Assembly: GCA_940671915.1 (NCBI GenBank)
Contig: CALNVZ010000174.1
Span: 22,330,925-22,394,924, forward strand
Length of the DNA: 64,000 nt
Source: Paracentrotus lividus
Taxonomy: Eukaryota; Echinodermata; Echinoidea; Camarodonta; Echinidae
Direction: 5' to 3'
Position numbers and translations under genes: made by a program. The notes below the pieces were generated by a model, which was not told where the DNA came from, made no database searches, and saw only the letters and a program-made list of their open reading frames with translations. Of this stretch, positions 13,201 to 28,200 are shown one piece after another (positions within the stretch are counted from its first letter, which is position 1; every line of letters begins with the position of its first letter).

Positions 13201-16200
13201 TGTAGGGGGGACAGGCGTTAAGGGTAGGGCACAGAGGAATAGGGGGGGGGGGGGGAAGTGTACGATTTGTTTTAGCGCGCTCACTAAGGCCTACCACCCA
13301 CATATTACGTACGAGCTTGCCCGCCCTCCCCCCACCGCAGGCGGCCGCGCACTCCCCGTCCTGCTACCTGGCGCACCCTGGGATAAACATTGTTTGGCAG
13401 TTAATGAGCCATTAGTAAGTCAAAGAGAGAAAAATAATTCTTTAAGGTAGGTCTATTCACAAAAATGGTTTCGAGTTACTAACACCAGGTACACTTTATC
13501 TAAGGCATAGGCTACAATCAACAACTTGACTACCCACACTCACAACAGCAAAGATCGCCAGTTGTCGGCAACAACGATCGCCTTCCTAGTGGGACAGCCC
13601 CTTTACTTGGCTAACCGTATAAAGGTCTTGCCCCCGTCTGTCCCCCACCAAAATTATAATTTTAATCACTCTATTATTGCTGCCCCGGGAAATATTTGTA
13701 TTAATTTTGTATGAGACAGCTGGAATGGAAAAAGAAAAAAAAAATGGGGTTATTGTTTTTATTTTTGTAATTTTTCCTATTTATTGAAAACCTTATTGTT
13801 CTGTGAAGACAAGAAATCAATCAATGGAAGACACACAATATTTTTAGAATTCCAATAAGGGACAGAACAATGGAATAGATACCTTATATTCCTGAATTTT
13901 ATGTTATTATATTTTTTAGAATTTATGGAAGCCCATATGTTCACGCGCGGCGCGCGGGGGGTTGGGGGGGGGAGCAAAATTCAAGGGGGGCAGGAAAAAA
14001 AAATGTTGCCCTTTGTTTGGAGGAGGGCCTATTTTTTTGGCCTTAGTGACGTAAGTTACTATGGTCCAGACACCCCAGCCCTGCCAAACCGGTACGCAAC
14101 AAAAATGTTTACGTACACTTTTTGCATCATCTACCCCCCCACCTTCACCCAGGGCAAAACCTTTAGTATCATCAAGGTACGCGGAAAAAAATAAACTTTA
14201 CGTTCACGTTTAAGCCCCCCCCCACAAAAAAAGATAAATAAATAGCCCTCCTCCCAAACAAAGAGGCACATTCTTTTTCTGCCCCCTTGAATTTTGCTCC
14301 CCCCCCCCAACCCAAGTTGGGGGGGGGAGCAATACCGATGTGGCGAAGCAAAGAATTTTTGGAATTCGGTAAATAATCTAAATAAAACAAGGCCTTCGCG
14401 AATTTTTGCCCCCCTCCAAGAAACAACAAAAAAAGCACACTCTTTGAATGCATGGATACGTACACGAGGTATGCTTACGTACTTTAGCGAATGAGGTGTA
14501 ATTGAAGAAAAATAAATAAATAAAAAAAATTAGCCATTTTTTCTTAGAATTCTGGAAGTTATAAAAATAACCCCCCCCTCCAAAAAAAAAGGGGAGAGAA
14601 AGGGGGAAAAGACGTAAAGAAATCTTTATCTGGCCCATAAATGGAGGAGGGGCCGCAAACTGGGCATGGAAGAAAACTTTTTATTCAAACGATCAGGGGG
14701 TGGACCTGCTAGCTGCCCCGGCGCATAGCGCCGGGCGCAGCTAGTATTATATAAATAGTGTAAAATCTATCGCGCAATATACTGGATTATAAGTACGACA
14801 AATACTAAATTATCCCGAGTGCAGATTTGTTTCTCCAAGGCCGCAGGCCGAGGTGAAATAGATCTGCGCGAGGGATAATTTAGTATTTAGAGTTCATATA
14901 GTCCAGTAATGTTGCAAGATGGAGCGTTCACTATTTATTATAGTAAATAGACCCCTAGATCTTTGAAGTTGCCTAATCTGGTTTTAACTTTGCCATTTTT
15001 TTGGTGCTAAATTTAGCTATTGTGACGTATTCTGCTGCCTCGCGTATCCATTGTTATGAGCTTTAGTGCGCAACACTTTACTGTTATTACGCGCGAGCGC
15101 AATAAGGTAAACAATAGAATCGATACTCTCCCCATTCATTTAACATGGGCTTTACCCTCCAAAAACCGAAAGTTATATTGTACATATGTACAATATAACA
15201 AATTGAAGGTAGGTCACGTGGTACTGATCTAGCCAATCGCAAAGCATATTTTTCTACCACTATTTACTATATATGTATATATCTCACCTCAATGGTAATA
15301 ATGGGTTCTAACTCCTCATATTGTATCTGAACGAGTCGAGCACCCCTCTGTGCTAATACCTGTGTATCAGCTACAATCGCTCCTATTGGCTGTCCTACAT
15401 GGTGAACCTAAAAGAACAATACAAACATTCATCAATCAAATTTCAAATAAAAATTCATAAACTAGGATCAAATGAGGATATAAATTTTCCCCTCTTTTGT
15501 TGCTGTGTTGATAATTTAAAGTCTTTAGGCAATGCTCAACACTAACATTTTTCAGTAGTTGCCCTACAGGGCAACCAAATGTCTGATTTTGCTCCAAAAT
15601 GGTTGCCCGAATGAAAAATCTGGTTGCCCTGCAGAAAAAAAAATCCAACAAACAACATTGATTTTAAATTTAATGTCAAAAATTTTGCATAGAATGTGAT
15701 TTACGACATGTTTTTATAATGTAACCTAGTTTAAAGGGGCTGAAAATGATCTAGCAAATACATAATACACATTTAATTCAGTCATGTAGGCCCTTACATT
15801 GGTCTAGCATAAAAACGTGGTTGCCCAATTCGGGCAACTACTTTGATAATTTCAAATTCCATCATGGATTTTATTCTATTCTACATACCTCTGTGCTAGC
15901 AAATAGCTCTTCATCATGAAACACAGATCCGACACGATTACTGCCTAAGACATCTTTGTAGCTCACAAAGTCATGTACGCCCTCTAGTGACAGTGCTTTG
16001 GAAGGATCAACCGAACTATTAACATCAGGAAATAGAAGAGAGCGAATATATTTTTAAGACAGACTGTGATTCAAAATTGGTATGTAGAGGTAATCATGTT
16101 GCCTACTTGATAAGCCATTAGACTTGATAATCACAGGTATAGTATTCACATAAAAATAATGAAAATGATAATAACAATAATAGCTGATATACATGTATAT

Positions 16201-19200
16201 ATATATAGCACCTAATATGACAAAAATTTAATCCCTATTCAATTTATAACTACATGTATCATTACCCCAGTCATTGGATGCTTGTAAATTTTTCTAACAC
16301 CTATCCCATCCTATCCCAAAAGGATAATTTTTGTATCTTGGCAGGCATTTAGGTGCATGCACTAATTCCATTCCCACCAAGTATGCACATGCCTTGGTAG
16401 GGAAAAGCAATGAAGATACAATGCCGTGCAAAATCCAAAAATGCAAGACATGAATTAAAATTAGTACCTTTACCCAGGTCAAGGAAATATTTGAAACTTG
16501 ATAGGAAGATATATTTTTTTTAATCTATCAGGGCAGCTATAAATACAACCCTCTAAAATTATACTATTTTTGGGAAAGCACAATTAATACTCAAAAAGGA
16601 TGATTTGATAATTTTTTGTGTCCATTACTATTTCAAAGTTAATGGCACAATAATTCCTTTTCAACATCTTTCACAATAGTTCCTCTTGATAGCAAACACT
16701 TTCAGATGTCATTCCATAGCTGTTATTGCAGTTCAACTATAAATAAATTACCAAACAGTGATCGGTCTTGTTTATTGATTGCAGGTAGGTCTGCAAACTA
16801 TGTATAAATCTGGATAGGGCTGTTTATTAATAGCCATCAATAATAAATTTGTTCTGGTTTTACTTACATGATTTTCGCATGTGCTTTCTGGCTCATGACA
16901 ACAGCTAGGTAGAGCTCACCTGAAACAAATAAAAATGGGAAATTAGGTGCATAACAAAAAACAATGGGTCAAAAATAGGGTTGAAAACAGATATACATGT
17001 ACAAGCAGCAAATATTCTTCCATACATGATTGTATGCACAATTAATTTTTGTTTTTTACCTCATAAGTTTTGATCATACATTCAAATAATTTTCTGTATC
17101 TGATATATATTACAATGCAGAACATAAACTTCACACTCTCAACAAATCTTGCAACAACTAATGTTTATTTTCAGTCACAAAAATTGCATCACTCTTTCAT
17201 ACAGTGAAATCATTCTTCAAATTTCCATAATTTTCTTATTATTTGTCATATTTTTTTCAAACTTTTGCTTCCAAGTTTGTCTCATTAAATGAATTCATTT
17301 AATTTGAAATTATCTGCCCTGAAACAATTCTCACCACTGATGCTAGGCATGTCATCAATGTAGATTGCTTCCCCTGTGGTCTGTTTGTAGGCCGATTTGT
17401 GGACAAGTGGACGTCCAACAGGATCATGCTTGGGTTGTCCAGGGGCAACCTCCTACAAGGGTCAACAAAAAGTTTCATGTAGCGGGGTATTTCAAGAGAA
17501 AAATGAGCTATAACATCACATTTTATAATGACTGCACAATGCGCACACACTATGTATGAGGCTTTCTCTCATATGTTTATTTATCATCATACAGAATAAT
17601 AAATCTATAACATACACTCTAATTGGAGGATGGCCTTAAGTACCACGGCAGAAGGGCCTAAGTTTTCATATTGCAAGCTTTTTACATGCTATACTAAAAC
17701 ATTTACATGCTATGCAAGCCGCATGAAAATATACACACATTCATCTCCTGCTGATGTGTTCAATTTTAGCATTATAATTTTTGTAGTAGTTTATTGTTAG
17801 GCTTCGACCAAAAACCTAGTGTTGGACAGAATAATTGCATATTCAAACAAATATATTTATATAAGTGTAATCCAGCTAATGGCACATTATTGCTAATGCA
17901 GGAAATACACTAAAAACTAAAGTCGTATTGTTATACATGAACATTATTAGTTTAAAAAATATTCCATTTCTAAAAGAAAAAAAAAAGAAGAAAAGAATAA
18001 ACATTCAAAAAAAGTAAACATACCTGATAGAACTGAGTAGCATTAATAGGTTGCTGATGATGTACAGAAGTTGCTGATCTGCAGTTTGATCGGATGGTTT
18101 CACTGGCAATGGATCCCTGTTCAAAATAATTATATAGAAATCAAAGTAAAATTTGTTAAACGTGAGTAACTTAAAAATATTTTTGTTTTAAAAAAAAATC
18201 AGTTTATAAGCAAAATAAATTAAACCATTGCCATGTTCTACATGGAATTGCAGCATTTTGGGGTCAATTGGACTGGGATATTGGCTTTACCTGTTCTTTC
18301 ATTTCTATAATATTTTACCGTGTATGAAATATAATACATATTTCTTGATTTATGTTTCACAAATTTCAATTTCGATTTTGATTTTGATTTTGATTTCAGT
18401 TTCAAATTCAAATTAAAATTCAATTTCCATTTCAATTCAAATTCAAATTCAATTTCAATTTCAATTATAATTTCAAATTTCAAATTACAATTTACCTGAT
18501 TGGCTGAAATCTTCTCCAGCACCATGAGGTAAAACTTGAAGAAGAAGCTGACTGTGAGAGATCTCCTGTAAGATTCCATACCCCCAGGGGCACCAGCAGG
18601 GAGGGGTAAGTCTTCAGCAAGAGAGGAGAAGGTAGCGTCAAGCATCGACTCTTCCCACTTCCTAAAACAGGTTTTTTACCACAGGGATGGAATAATATTC
18701 TAGATTTAGCGAGAGCCAGACTACATCACTAAGCACTTGTCCAAATATATTTTGTTCTAACTATATAACTATCAAAATGTGTATTGTTTTTTACTGTCTG
18801 GTGTGTGTGGCATTAGGCAATCCTTTCTTCAACTCTTGACATGGCAGATTTGGATTTGTGCGCCTCACATGCTGTCCCTCTCTTCTGCTTGATTAAGAAT
18901 ATGTGGTAACTACTGTCTCTGCAATTATATTTGTAGTTCAACACATTCATCTTGTTTTACAATGCACCTCAGAATATTTTAACTAGACAGATGGGGCTAT
19001 ATCAATGCATTATTATTATTATTATTATTATAATTATCATTTTATTACATTTATGTTTCTGTATTACACAGTACGATTGGGTATACATAGCAATTAAAAT
19101 ATAATTTTTATTTGAATGTAAATGTGTGCTCTTATGGAATGGTTACTACCAAAGCTCAAAGTGAATATCAATCCAAAGACTATTTTTCATCTTTTTATCT

Positions 19201-22200
19201 CAACATGTCATAATGAAATTTAATAAAAAAAAAACACAATTTGCTATTCCTTTAAGATATATATTAGTATGCATTTTTTGCAAGTATAGCTGTACGTAAA
19301 CTTAAGTTTAAGCTCTTTAAGAAAAAAAAAATGTGCAGTCCTTCATGACTTTTTCTAGGGGGAGTGTCTTCATCTTATGGTTCAGAACATTAAAATAAAA
19401 ATGTTTGCCGATTGGTCTCCATAAATGATATGCAGATTATATTGAAGCATACAACAACAAAAAAAGACTCTCTGCACAATCCTAAACAAATCAAAATAAC
19501 CTCCTAAGCAATGTGAAACAATGAAATCAATAATTCCAACTCACTTTCCAGTAAGTTTCTGCATGGTTTTGAGCGCCAGTACAGTGGTAGCTGCCATACC
19601 ACCATATGCAAGGCTAACATCCTCAACGATGTTACTACCTTCTTCTAATACCACCCTCATACCAGCATTCACAATAGCGATGTCATCCTCACGGCGAGGT
19701 GACTGCTTGTACGCAAAGAAGTACTCATTCTATAAAGGTGAACAAAAATATATTACATAGAATGCATTAGAAAACCGGACACAAGCATAGTAGAAATGGT
19801 AATTGTTGTCATTGTCATAATCAGTAGTCATCTACATGTAACACAGTTGACCAGGCTGGTGCACATGTAGACCTAGGTGGAAACCCGGTAGGAAACATAT
19901 CTTGAATGTTAGAATGCCCTATTAGGTTAAGACAACTTATCAAAAGTTTGGTCCATTGTGTGCGAAGTGCTTTGTGGGAATATGTTGGATATACCAATCC
20001 CCTGCTTTTTCTTCTATTGATTTGATAGGAGGGGATTAGTACATCCAGTATATAATCCCGCAATATAGTCTGCCTGCCGCCGACTGACGGCATAAACTTT
20101 TAAGCTGCCTAAAGCATTTAGTTATTACATTTTGTACAGTGTAAGCTTAGCATCCTCACTTTATGAATCTTGTTATTGTTACTATTGCTATGTATTTAAT
20201 TATACAATGATATTGATATTCTTCCCTCTATACTGATTATCATGCATTTTTGTATGTACAAACATAGAAACGTACCTGTTTTGTGAATGGTATAGTTATT
20301 GATTTGAGGACTTCATCAGGTTGGATGATGTTTCTCCTGTATCCAGTAAAGAAATTTTCATCCATGATCACATGTCTTGAACCTGACCAAAGAAATACAT
20401 ATGATAGACATGGTCATATTCAAACGTGAGTGACATGACATTTGGACTGATAGAAGGGCGCATATCTTTGCACTTGTAGGTTATGAATGGATCGTGACTA
20501 CCATATGTATATATATGGTATATGTATGTGAATAGTGTACCTCTCTGACATTTATTTTGTTTATCAACCATTCCCTCTCTGTGGAAAATGGTCCACCTCT
20601 ATGTGTCGTGAGTGACACGACATCCAAAATGTGAGTGACACGACCAGTGCCTTAAATTCAACATTTCAAGTAAATAACTAAATCCAAATTACCTGTATTT
20701 ATATGCCATGTTAGAGTAGTCCATGAAAATTGCTTTAAGCAAAAAAAATCTGACAAAAGTGATTGGTATTAAGAATAAGAGGCATTTAAAGCACCATAGT
20801 CCCATACGTGCAAATTCCTGTTTGCTCAATTATTCAGCGTAAGCAAACTGGATCACATAATGTTTGAACTTAAATAATTGTTTGTATTGTAAAGACACTG
20901 TTGTGTTGATTTCAGATCCTAATTTGCATTTTTAAAGGCACAGCGCCACATTAAAATTTCAGCTAAATGTCCCACTTAGTCTGAATATGACCACATACGA
21001 TTTTTCAGCCATTTTCAAAGGTTACTACTTTTTTAATACAATTTTAGTGATATATGTGAACTTTCTCTTTTTTTAAACCTTAAATTACACTGCACAATTC
21101 ACAACCCTATCTTATAAAGTTTCTTTAATTAAGCCAATCAATCAAATGTTTATCAAAAGCACATGGAAAAGAGATTTTTGCCATTGATTAAAAACTATAC
21201 AAACTGTTTTGGGCATAGTCCTCTTTGATCACTTTGAATGGACTAAAACTAAATTTTTATCAGTTTCTAAGGATTCAAGCTCATTCTCCTTCAATATCAC
21301 TACCAAACAAAATCAAATGAAACAAATTAAGGCATAACAACGGTCATATCAGTCACTAATTTGTGCTCAAGTACACTGCTGCTATTACAGTATTTAACTC
21401 TTTGTGAGCCATCAAAGTGAAAGCCCTATGCCACGGTGAATTTCTTAAGGTTTTGATTTATCAAGATTTCCTAGATTATCTAGAATCCTAGTATGGAACT
21501 ATTAAATGCTGATAACAAAAGGGTTGTTTGATAACCTAGATATGGGTTAGTCACCTAAAGCTATTACTGAAAGTTCAATCTTAGTGTTAATTTGTTTTAT
21601 TGTTTATGCCAATCTAAGCGGTGAAACTAGCAAGTCATCTAATAAAGCACATTTAATATAAGCTTTTGAAAATGATTACTTCAATTAAAACCATGAATAC
21701 ACTACTCTCATGCTCACCTTGAGACTTTGATACCAATTCCAAGGAACACCTAGCTGCCATGAATATAGGGTTTAGGTCTGAGATGGGACTACCAGTCACA
21801 ATGTTGCCTCCTATAGCCTGGGTAGTCATTTGATGGAAATAAAGAAACATTAGAAATAATTATTCATACTTAAATTCCAAGAAAAACTTAGGACATGTCA
21901 AATCTGGAGGTACTGCATCAGTAGTTTGAACTGAAAAGAAATCATCAATCTCTGTGGCTTGGAATATACAAATGATTACATACATATAAAAGACAAACGT
22001 GACTGCCTCTCCAATATGCCTCCGCCCTTGAGACAAATAATTTCAAGAGATGACCTCAATATTCTAATCAGATGGTCTTCTTTTGATGATACATACTATC
22101 CCTAAGTTAGTTCATATCTCACTTGGTTCTTGAGATGTTGCGGTAAAAAACTCAATATACGGAGAGTTTACCTCTGTGACCTTGACCTTAGACCTGTGGA

Positions 22201-25200
22201 CTACAAAATCTAATAACATTGTCTTTCTATGGTAAATATACTATCCTCAAGTTTTTTTGAAGTTCATATCTCAAGTGGTTCTTGAGATATTGAGATAATA
22301 AGCAAAAGTGAAGGACGGAAAACCCCAAAACATGATACCTCTGCCACCAAAAATCCATTTGCAACTAGTATGCACACAGAAAGTCTTAACTCTTGAGGCA
22401 TTTATAAAACTTACTGCTACATTTCTGATTTGTGGACCAGCAAACCATCTCAACATCTCAACAATGGCAGCAAACACTCTCGTAGTGTGATCTGAGCATG
22501 GAAAATACAAAAAATCATTTAAATGATTTCATAGGTGAAGTGAATATTTTTTTTTTTAAAGAGTATTTTCATGGTATATTTTTAAAGAACTAATTTGTAG
22601 TCTCTTCAGTGATATGACAGAAAGAGCAATCTTACAACGTGTATTATTATGTCTTCACTGAATTTTTGTACGTTACAGATCCCGCAGAATGATAGGTACA
22701 TACTGAGCAGTATTTAATAGAAAAGACCGTCATTCACATGGGTTAATGGATAATTTTTGTAGTAAATTAAAGAGCATGATTGTGTTTAAAATGTATATTG
22801 AACATGAAAGACATGTAGAGAGCACACTTTTACAAATTTAGTAATTTGGCTCATGACAATCAATTTATGGGTTTTCAAGAATTCACAATATTTCATAAAA
22901 CCTTTTTTTACATTCATATACAACAAAGGTTTCAAATGACTAGGACCAACTTCTGTATGACTATTAGGAAATTAACTCTTTGCACGCCACGCCCACGATC
23001 TCCCCTCTGTCACATTAAATTGACCTGGCTAATTCTGAATAGATAGAAAGCAAGCAAAGATTTAATAACTTCTCACCTGGATGCTTGGCAATATAATCTT
23101 GAAAGAATTGATCCATGGACGTAAGACTGACCGATGACCCTACGACCACTCCGTCAGTGTTGACCTCTATGTGGGTCAGGTCAGGTATGTGGGTCACTGA
23201 CACCAAAGCCGGATAGAGCTGGTTCTTGAACTTCACCTCAACACCTTCAAACCAAAAGATATAGACAATAAATATTGGGCTTGAGCCAAGAATACAAGGC
23301 ATGCAGTACCTACATGTATGACATACTGGTAAACTGTCTCCAAGCAGTACCCCATAACATAAAGAGTTACAATCAATTGCAAGTCTGACACAACTATTCT
23401 GATTGGTTCACTGTGAGAATTTTCTGCTAGAAGTCCATGCAACAAGAATCCTGATTGGTTGCTATCAATTTGCAATTAATTGTAACTTATTGTAGTGCAG
23501 GGCCCATATAATGTACATGTATAGTAAAGGTAATTCAGGGTGATATCATTTTTCTGTTCAATTTATTGTCAGTTTGAATTGAGTTTCTTCAGTGAGACTG
23601 CATATGAGGTATAGCCAGTTATGATATCCTTTCTCAATCTATATAAAAGCCGTCTCTAAAGTTATGCCTAATGAACAGTGTCTGTATGGCCCTTGAAAAA
23701 CAAACAGTGAAGCCACTGCATGAATTGGTTATTTCTCAAAGTATTGATATTCTATATTTCATCCAACTGCAATTCCCAAAGGAAAGGTCAATAACAAAAA
23801 GACACACACCTGAGCACACATTTTTAGGTAAAATAGGCAAATCTACTCAATTATTGCCTCAAAGTGACTAAATCATCATATTATATGGATGACTTACCAA
23901 TTTCTGAATTTCCACCAATGAGCTTGGCATGAGGATATTTGACCTTGAGGTCAAGGAGTTCATCAAAGGTCACTGGCTGATACCAGGTGACACGTTCACC
24001 TTGGAAGCATACTGTCTTTGCTGGTTCATTCATACTCAGCTGTAAACATTACAACAAAGTTTTTGAGTCATAGAAAACAATTTCCAATGAAATATAAGTG
24101 TAACAATTACATGTATTTATATCATATATTTTTAATGGGATATCCAGAAATACAGTGGGAGATCCAGGCAGGGGTAAAATAGTTGTGTGTCCCCTGTTCA
24201 AAGAACCACATCTTGAACCATCAGGTGGATTTAGCTATATCTATGAAAAATGTTGTCTGTGCTTTTTTGTTTTCAGTCTGCCATTTGCACCCCTCTTTTT
24301 TTTAAATCCCGGATCCACTGCTGGAAATATCTGATATTGAAACCAAAATTCTTCATCCATTCATCCATCCAATAAAAAACTAGTCATAAAATACTTGTCA
24401 GTAATACCTTTAATTGTAGGGCTATTACTGCTTCTATCTTTCCATGTTGTGTAATTATAATACTAATTTAAAGCACAGTAAAGGAAGATTATGTAATGTT
24501 CAAGTACAGATTAGAATATGAAAATAAAAACAATTACAAATCAGCATTATATTTTTTTTTTCGTAGCACAACCAGTGATATATATAACCCCTCCCACATA
24601 AACTAGACTAACACAAGCTAGATAGTACATCAAATAAAAATAATAATAAGAGATTTATATAGCACATAACAATGATAACCTAATTCTCTATGCCCTTTCC
24701 AAATGAGAGGAGACATACAAATACATGTACATTTACATTCAATATTGCATAAAATAGAATTTCAAAGTAACAATATAGGTAACAAAATATAGAAATTAAA
24801 TTTACAGTTCGAAAAAATAGAGGCCTTCAAAGATTTCTTTAAAATATATTACATTGATCTGAATGGCTCAGTTATAGGTGAGTCAAGAGTTGCCATGTCC
24901 ATGTGACCAGGGTCACCTTACCAATAGCTCTGGTGGGAAGATAAGATCTTGTGATGGATCGTACGTGGTGAATTCTCTTGGATCAAACAATAGGCCAGAC
25001 ACCTGTATACCAAACAAAAGATGGTAAATTAGAAGACCAAATGGCCTGTATTCACAAAGGTGTCCTAAGTAAAACCATACCTTAACCCTAAAAAGACGGA
25101 GGAGGGGGGGGGCCCATCATGGCCCACCCCTCGACATTTCCGGGACAATTCCGCCACGTGAAGCTTTTATCACGCCGCTTGCTGACTTTTTATTTTCAAG

Positions 25201-28200
25201 TCTCACGCATCTTTTGAAACCATTTTCGTGCAAATCGGTCATACTGTTACGACGCTGCACAATTCTCAAAAATATTTGTCAGACCGAAAACGGCTCAAAA
25301 CATGATTTTGTGTACAAAGTCAATGCAAATGGAGTTTTCTCACCTTATTCATGAAGATATAATTTAGGAGCTTATTTGTCAATTAGAGCAAAAAGTATGA
25401 TTTCATGCGTAAATTAGCACAATTAATTCAATATAAAATTAATTAATATTATTTCTGAAAACTTACTAGCGTAGTCTTATAGATTACATCGCACAATACC
25501 ATCATGCAAATTTTTGGTGCGGTCACGCGATCTGCGGCCAAGATCTTAAGTGGGGCCATTATGCCCCCCCCCCCCAGTCTTATAGGGTTAAATCTGTGGT
25601 TTAACTGTGGATAGCAAATTATGACACAATCTATGTTGTTAGGTTCCTTATATGTTTACTGGATTCTGGAACCATGCTTTAATGGTTAGGAACATTTTTG
25701 TAGTTATCATTCCAAGGTATTTTTTAATAGTTTCAGTACCGAAAATTCAGATAAATTGAACATCTTCTTTTCAAGGTTGTGTCACATTTTGCTAGCCATA
25801 ATTAAACCACAGATTTAAACTATGGCTTAACTTATTTATGAATACGGGCCAATAGGTTTAGCCCATGCTGTATTTAACTGGGTCAAATGATGGTAGACCA
25901 AGTGGATATAAACCAAAAAGATATATTATTAAAAGAGATGCAAAGCCAGACAATAAGTTGTAACTTTGGTGAAATATAATGGCTACTGGTTTACTATACT
26001 TTAGGTGGATGCTGAAAGACACTAAAATTTGATCATTTATGACTATTATCAAAGGGATATTCATTCTAGTTGAGTTCCTGAATTGTCATTTGAATAATAT
26101 TGTCAAAAACCCACAATTTCATAATTCAAAGTTGATTACATATTTTATTACATAAAACTATATATTTAGACACTATGGCCCGAATTCACAAACGTGGTTT
26201 AGTTAGTCCATGGTCTAAATCAATTGTTTAAACCACGGATTTAGACCATGGTCTAAATTTTGGTATTCACAAACCACCTGATTTAGACCATGGACTAACT
26301 AAACCACGTTTGTGAATTCGGGCCAAAGATGTCTTCTTCAAAGGACAGGCAGGGCTTGCTTGAAGCAGTTCTGATTTCTATAGAAATTGCCCAACAAGCA
26401 TTCATATAAAAAATGACAATTCTGTCAGGAATACTAATCAAACCTGGGAGATAGTGCACTCATGTGTGCTTAACTGAAATCCTGTCATTATGAAGGAGTA
26501 GTATATAGTAACACTTTAAAGCACATTGAATTGTCCACAAGATGTGGTATGTAATGTAAAATGGGGAATTTTTGCAAAGGTATGATCTTTGCAAAATCAT
26601 ACCTCATTACTGTCATTGTTGCTGTTTTCAGCAGAACCGTTGTTTTGGCATGGGCCATTCTGACCGCTTCCTCCACCACAGCATCCACCCTGTTAAAACA
26701 AGACACACATATAAAATTTGCAAACAAAATAAACAGTCAAAGAGAGAATGACAGAAACACATTTGACCTTTGACCAAATCAATCCAAAGTCTACTTTAAT
26801 TTTCTCATCTTATGGTGGTGCATACAATCAAATAGTGCAAAGCCTTTACCTCAAGTAATACATGTAAATACCCTTAATTTCATAAATTGATGTCCTTAAC
26901 CCTCTTTGTGCTTTGTAGCCATATGGCTACATAATTTTTACTCACCTTTTCTAAGAATAGCACAAAGAGGATTAAACATTAATGAAGCACAACACTCCTG
27001 ATGCTTCTACCAAGTGTTAAAGTGTTTTGTTAAAGCTATAACCAACAGTAAATTCTTCATGACAAAAGTCATGACAGGCATAACAAATATTTCATAGATA
27101 TCCTTCCAACCCGCACCCCAAAAAAAATAACAATAATAAATAAATAAATATTTTTGTCAACATGAACTTCTTGGGAAGTTGCAATGTGATTTCACAGAAT
27201 TCTTTTTGGAACAAGTGTTGCTAGATATATTGTAAATGCCAAGAAATCTTGAGTAACATTAGATATATCCTCTTACCTTCTTTGTGAATGTCTTGTAGGC
27301 TTGTAGAATGGGCCTGTATCCTGTACATCTGCACAGGTTTCCCTCAAAGGCACCATGGATGTCGTCCATAGTAGGTTGGGGTTTGTTCCTTAGCAGGGCA
27401 TACATGGACATGACGATCCCGGGGGTACAGAAACCACACTGTGAACCATGTGCCTTAGCAATCCGCTCCTACCCGGATTAAGAAGAAAATGAAATAAAAA
27501 ACGATATTTGGTGCTTAAAGCAATAAGAATATTTCTAAGGTCATTTACATGACTGATAGAGGGTGCTTTTGGAATGGAGGACCAATGTTTTTTTCTTCTT
27601 TCTTTTTTCAATGCTCTAAAAATCTGGAGAGAAAACCCACTTGATCTGCAACTACAATAATCTTCAACCGGTTTCAACTGGTTCCAAATCCTGAATCTGC
27701 CAATGTTTTGACTATTTTTCTGCCAAGATATTGAAAAGGAAAATACTGTTGAAGCTAGTATATCAAACATTGGAGATGAGATGATGGCTGTCCAAAATGT
27801 GATTTAGTAACTACAAGATGCAGCTGCAAGCACCACATCCTGAATTGAAATATTAGAAAATAATGTTACTAAAAGTATTTGATACTCAGGCAAACAATTA
27901 AGGTGACCTCTACAGGAAAATTCTACAAGGAAATTCCAAGCAGAATTCAATGGGAAAATTATATGCAGAATATTCCATGCAAAATCACATTTTTCCATTC
28001 ATTTTTCATCCAAAATAATAATAATAATAATAATAAGAGCTTCTTATATAGCGCCTAATATGAAACAATTTCATCTCTAAGTGCTTTACAATTATTATTA
28101 TTAAAAGTGAACAATTTCTTAATATCTCTGCCTAAGCATTCTTTTTCTACAACATCTATTTTATGGTCTTATCACAAATTTGTGGTAGGGGACACTGCGA

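Larger units (their letters stand above)
10200..15287. other. Long repeat-rich XDH intron (exon 20 to 19)
   Basis: No exon is needed here: exons 19 and 20 join in phase. 10200-10890 is plain AT-rich sequence. 10893-11050 is a GC-rich, CpG-rich island unlike its surroundings. 11050-12000 is unremarkable. 12000-14745 is a mosaic of inverted and tandem repeats (see separate entries), followed by a palindromic MITE. Confidence 0.7.

Noticed and set aside
18238..18645. Extension of XDH exon 14 into a charged Lys/Glu-rich tail
   Set aside because: The tail is translated simple repeat beyond the CAG|GTAAAT donor; exon 15 continues the homology.
26488..26727. Minus-strand frame with [17 protein letters not shown] over XDH exon 6
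   Set aside because: The [12 protein letters not shown] frame matches the known linker and is the only one in phase with exons 5 and 7.
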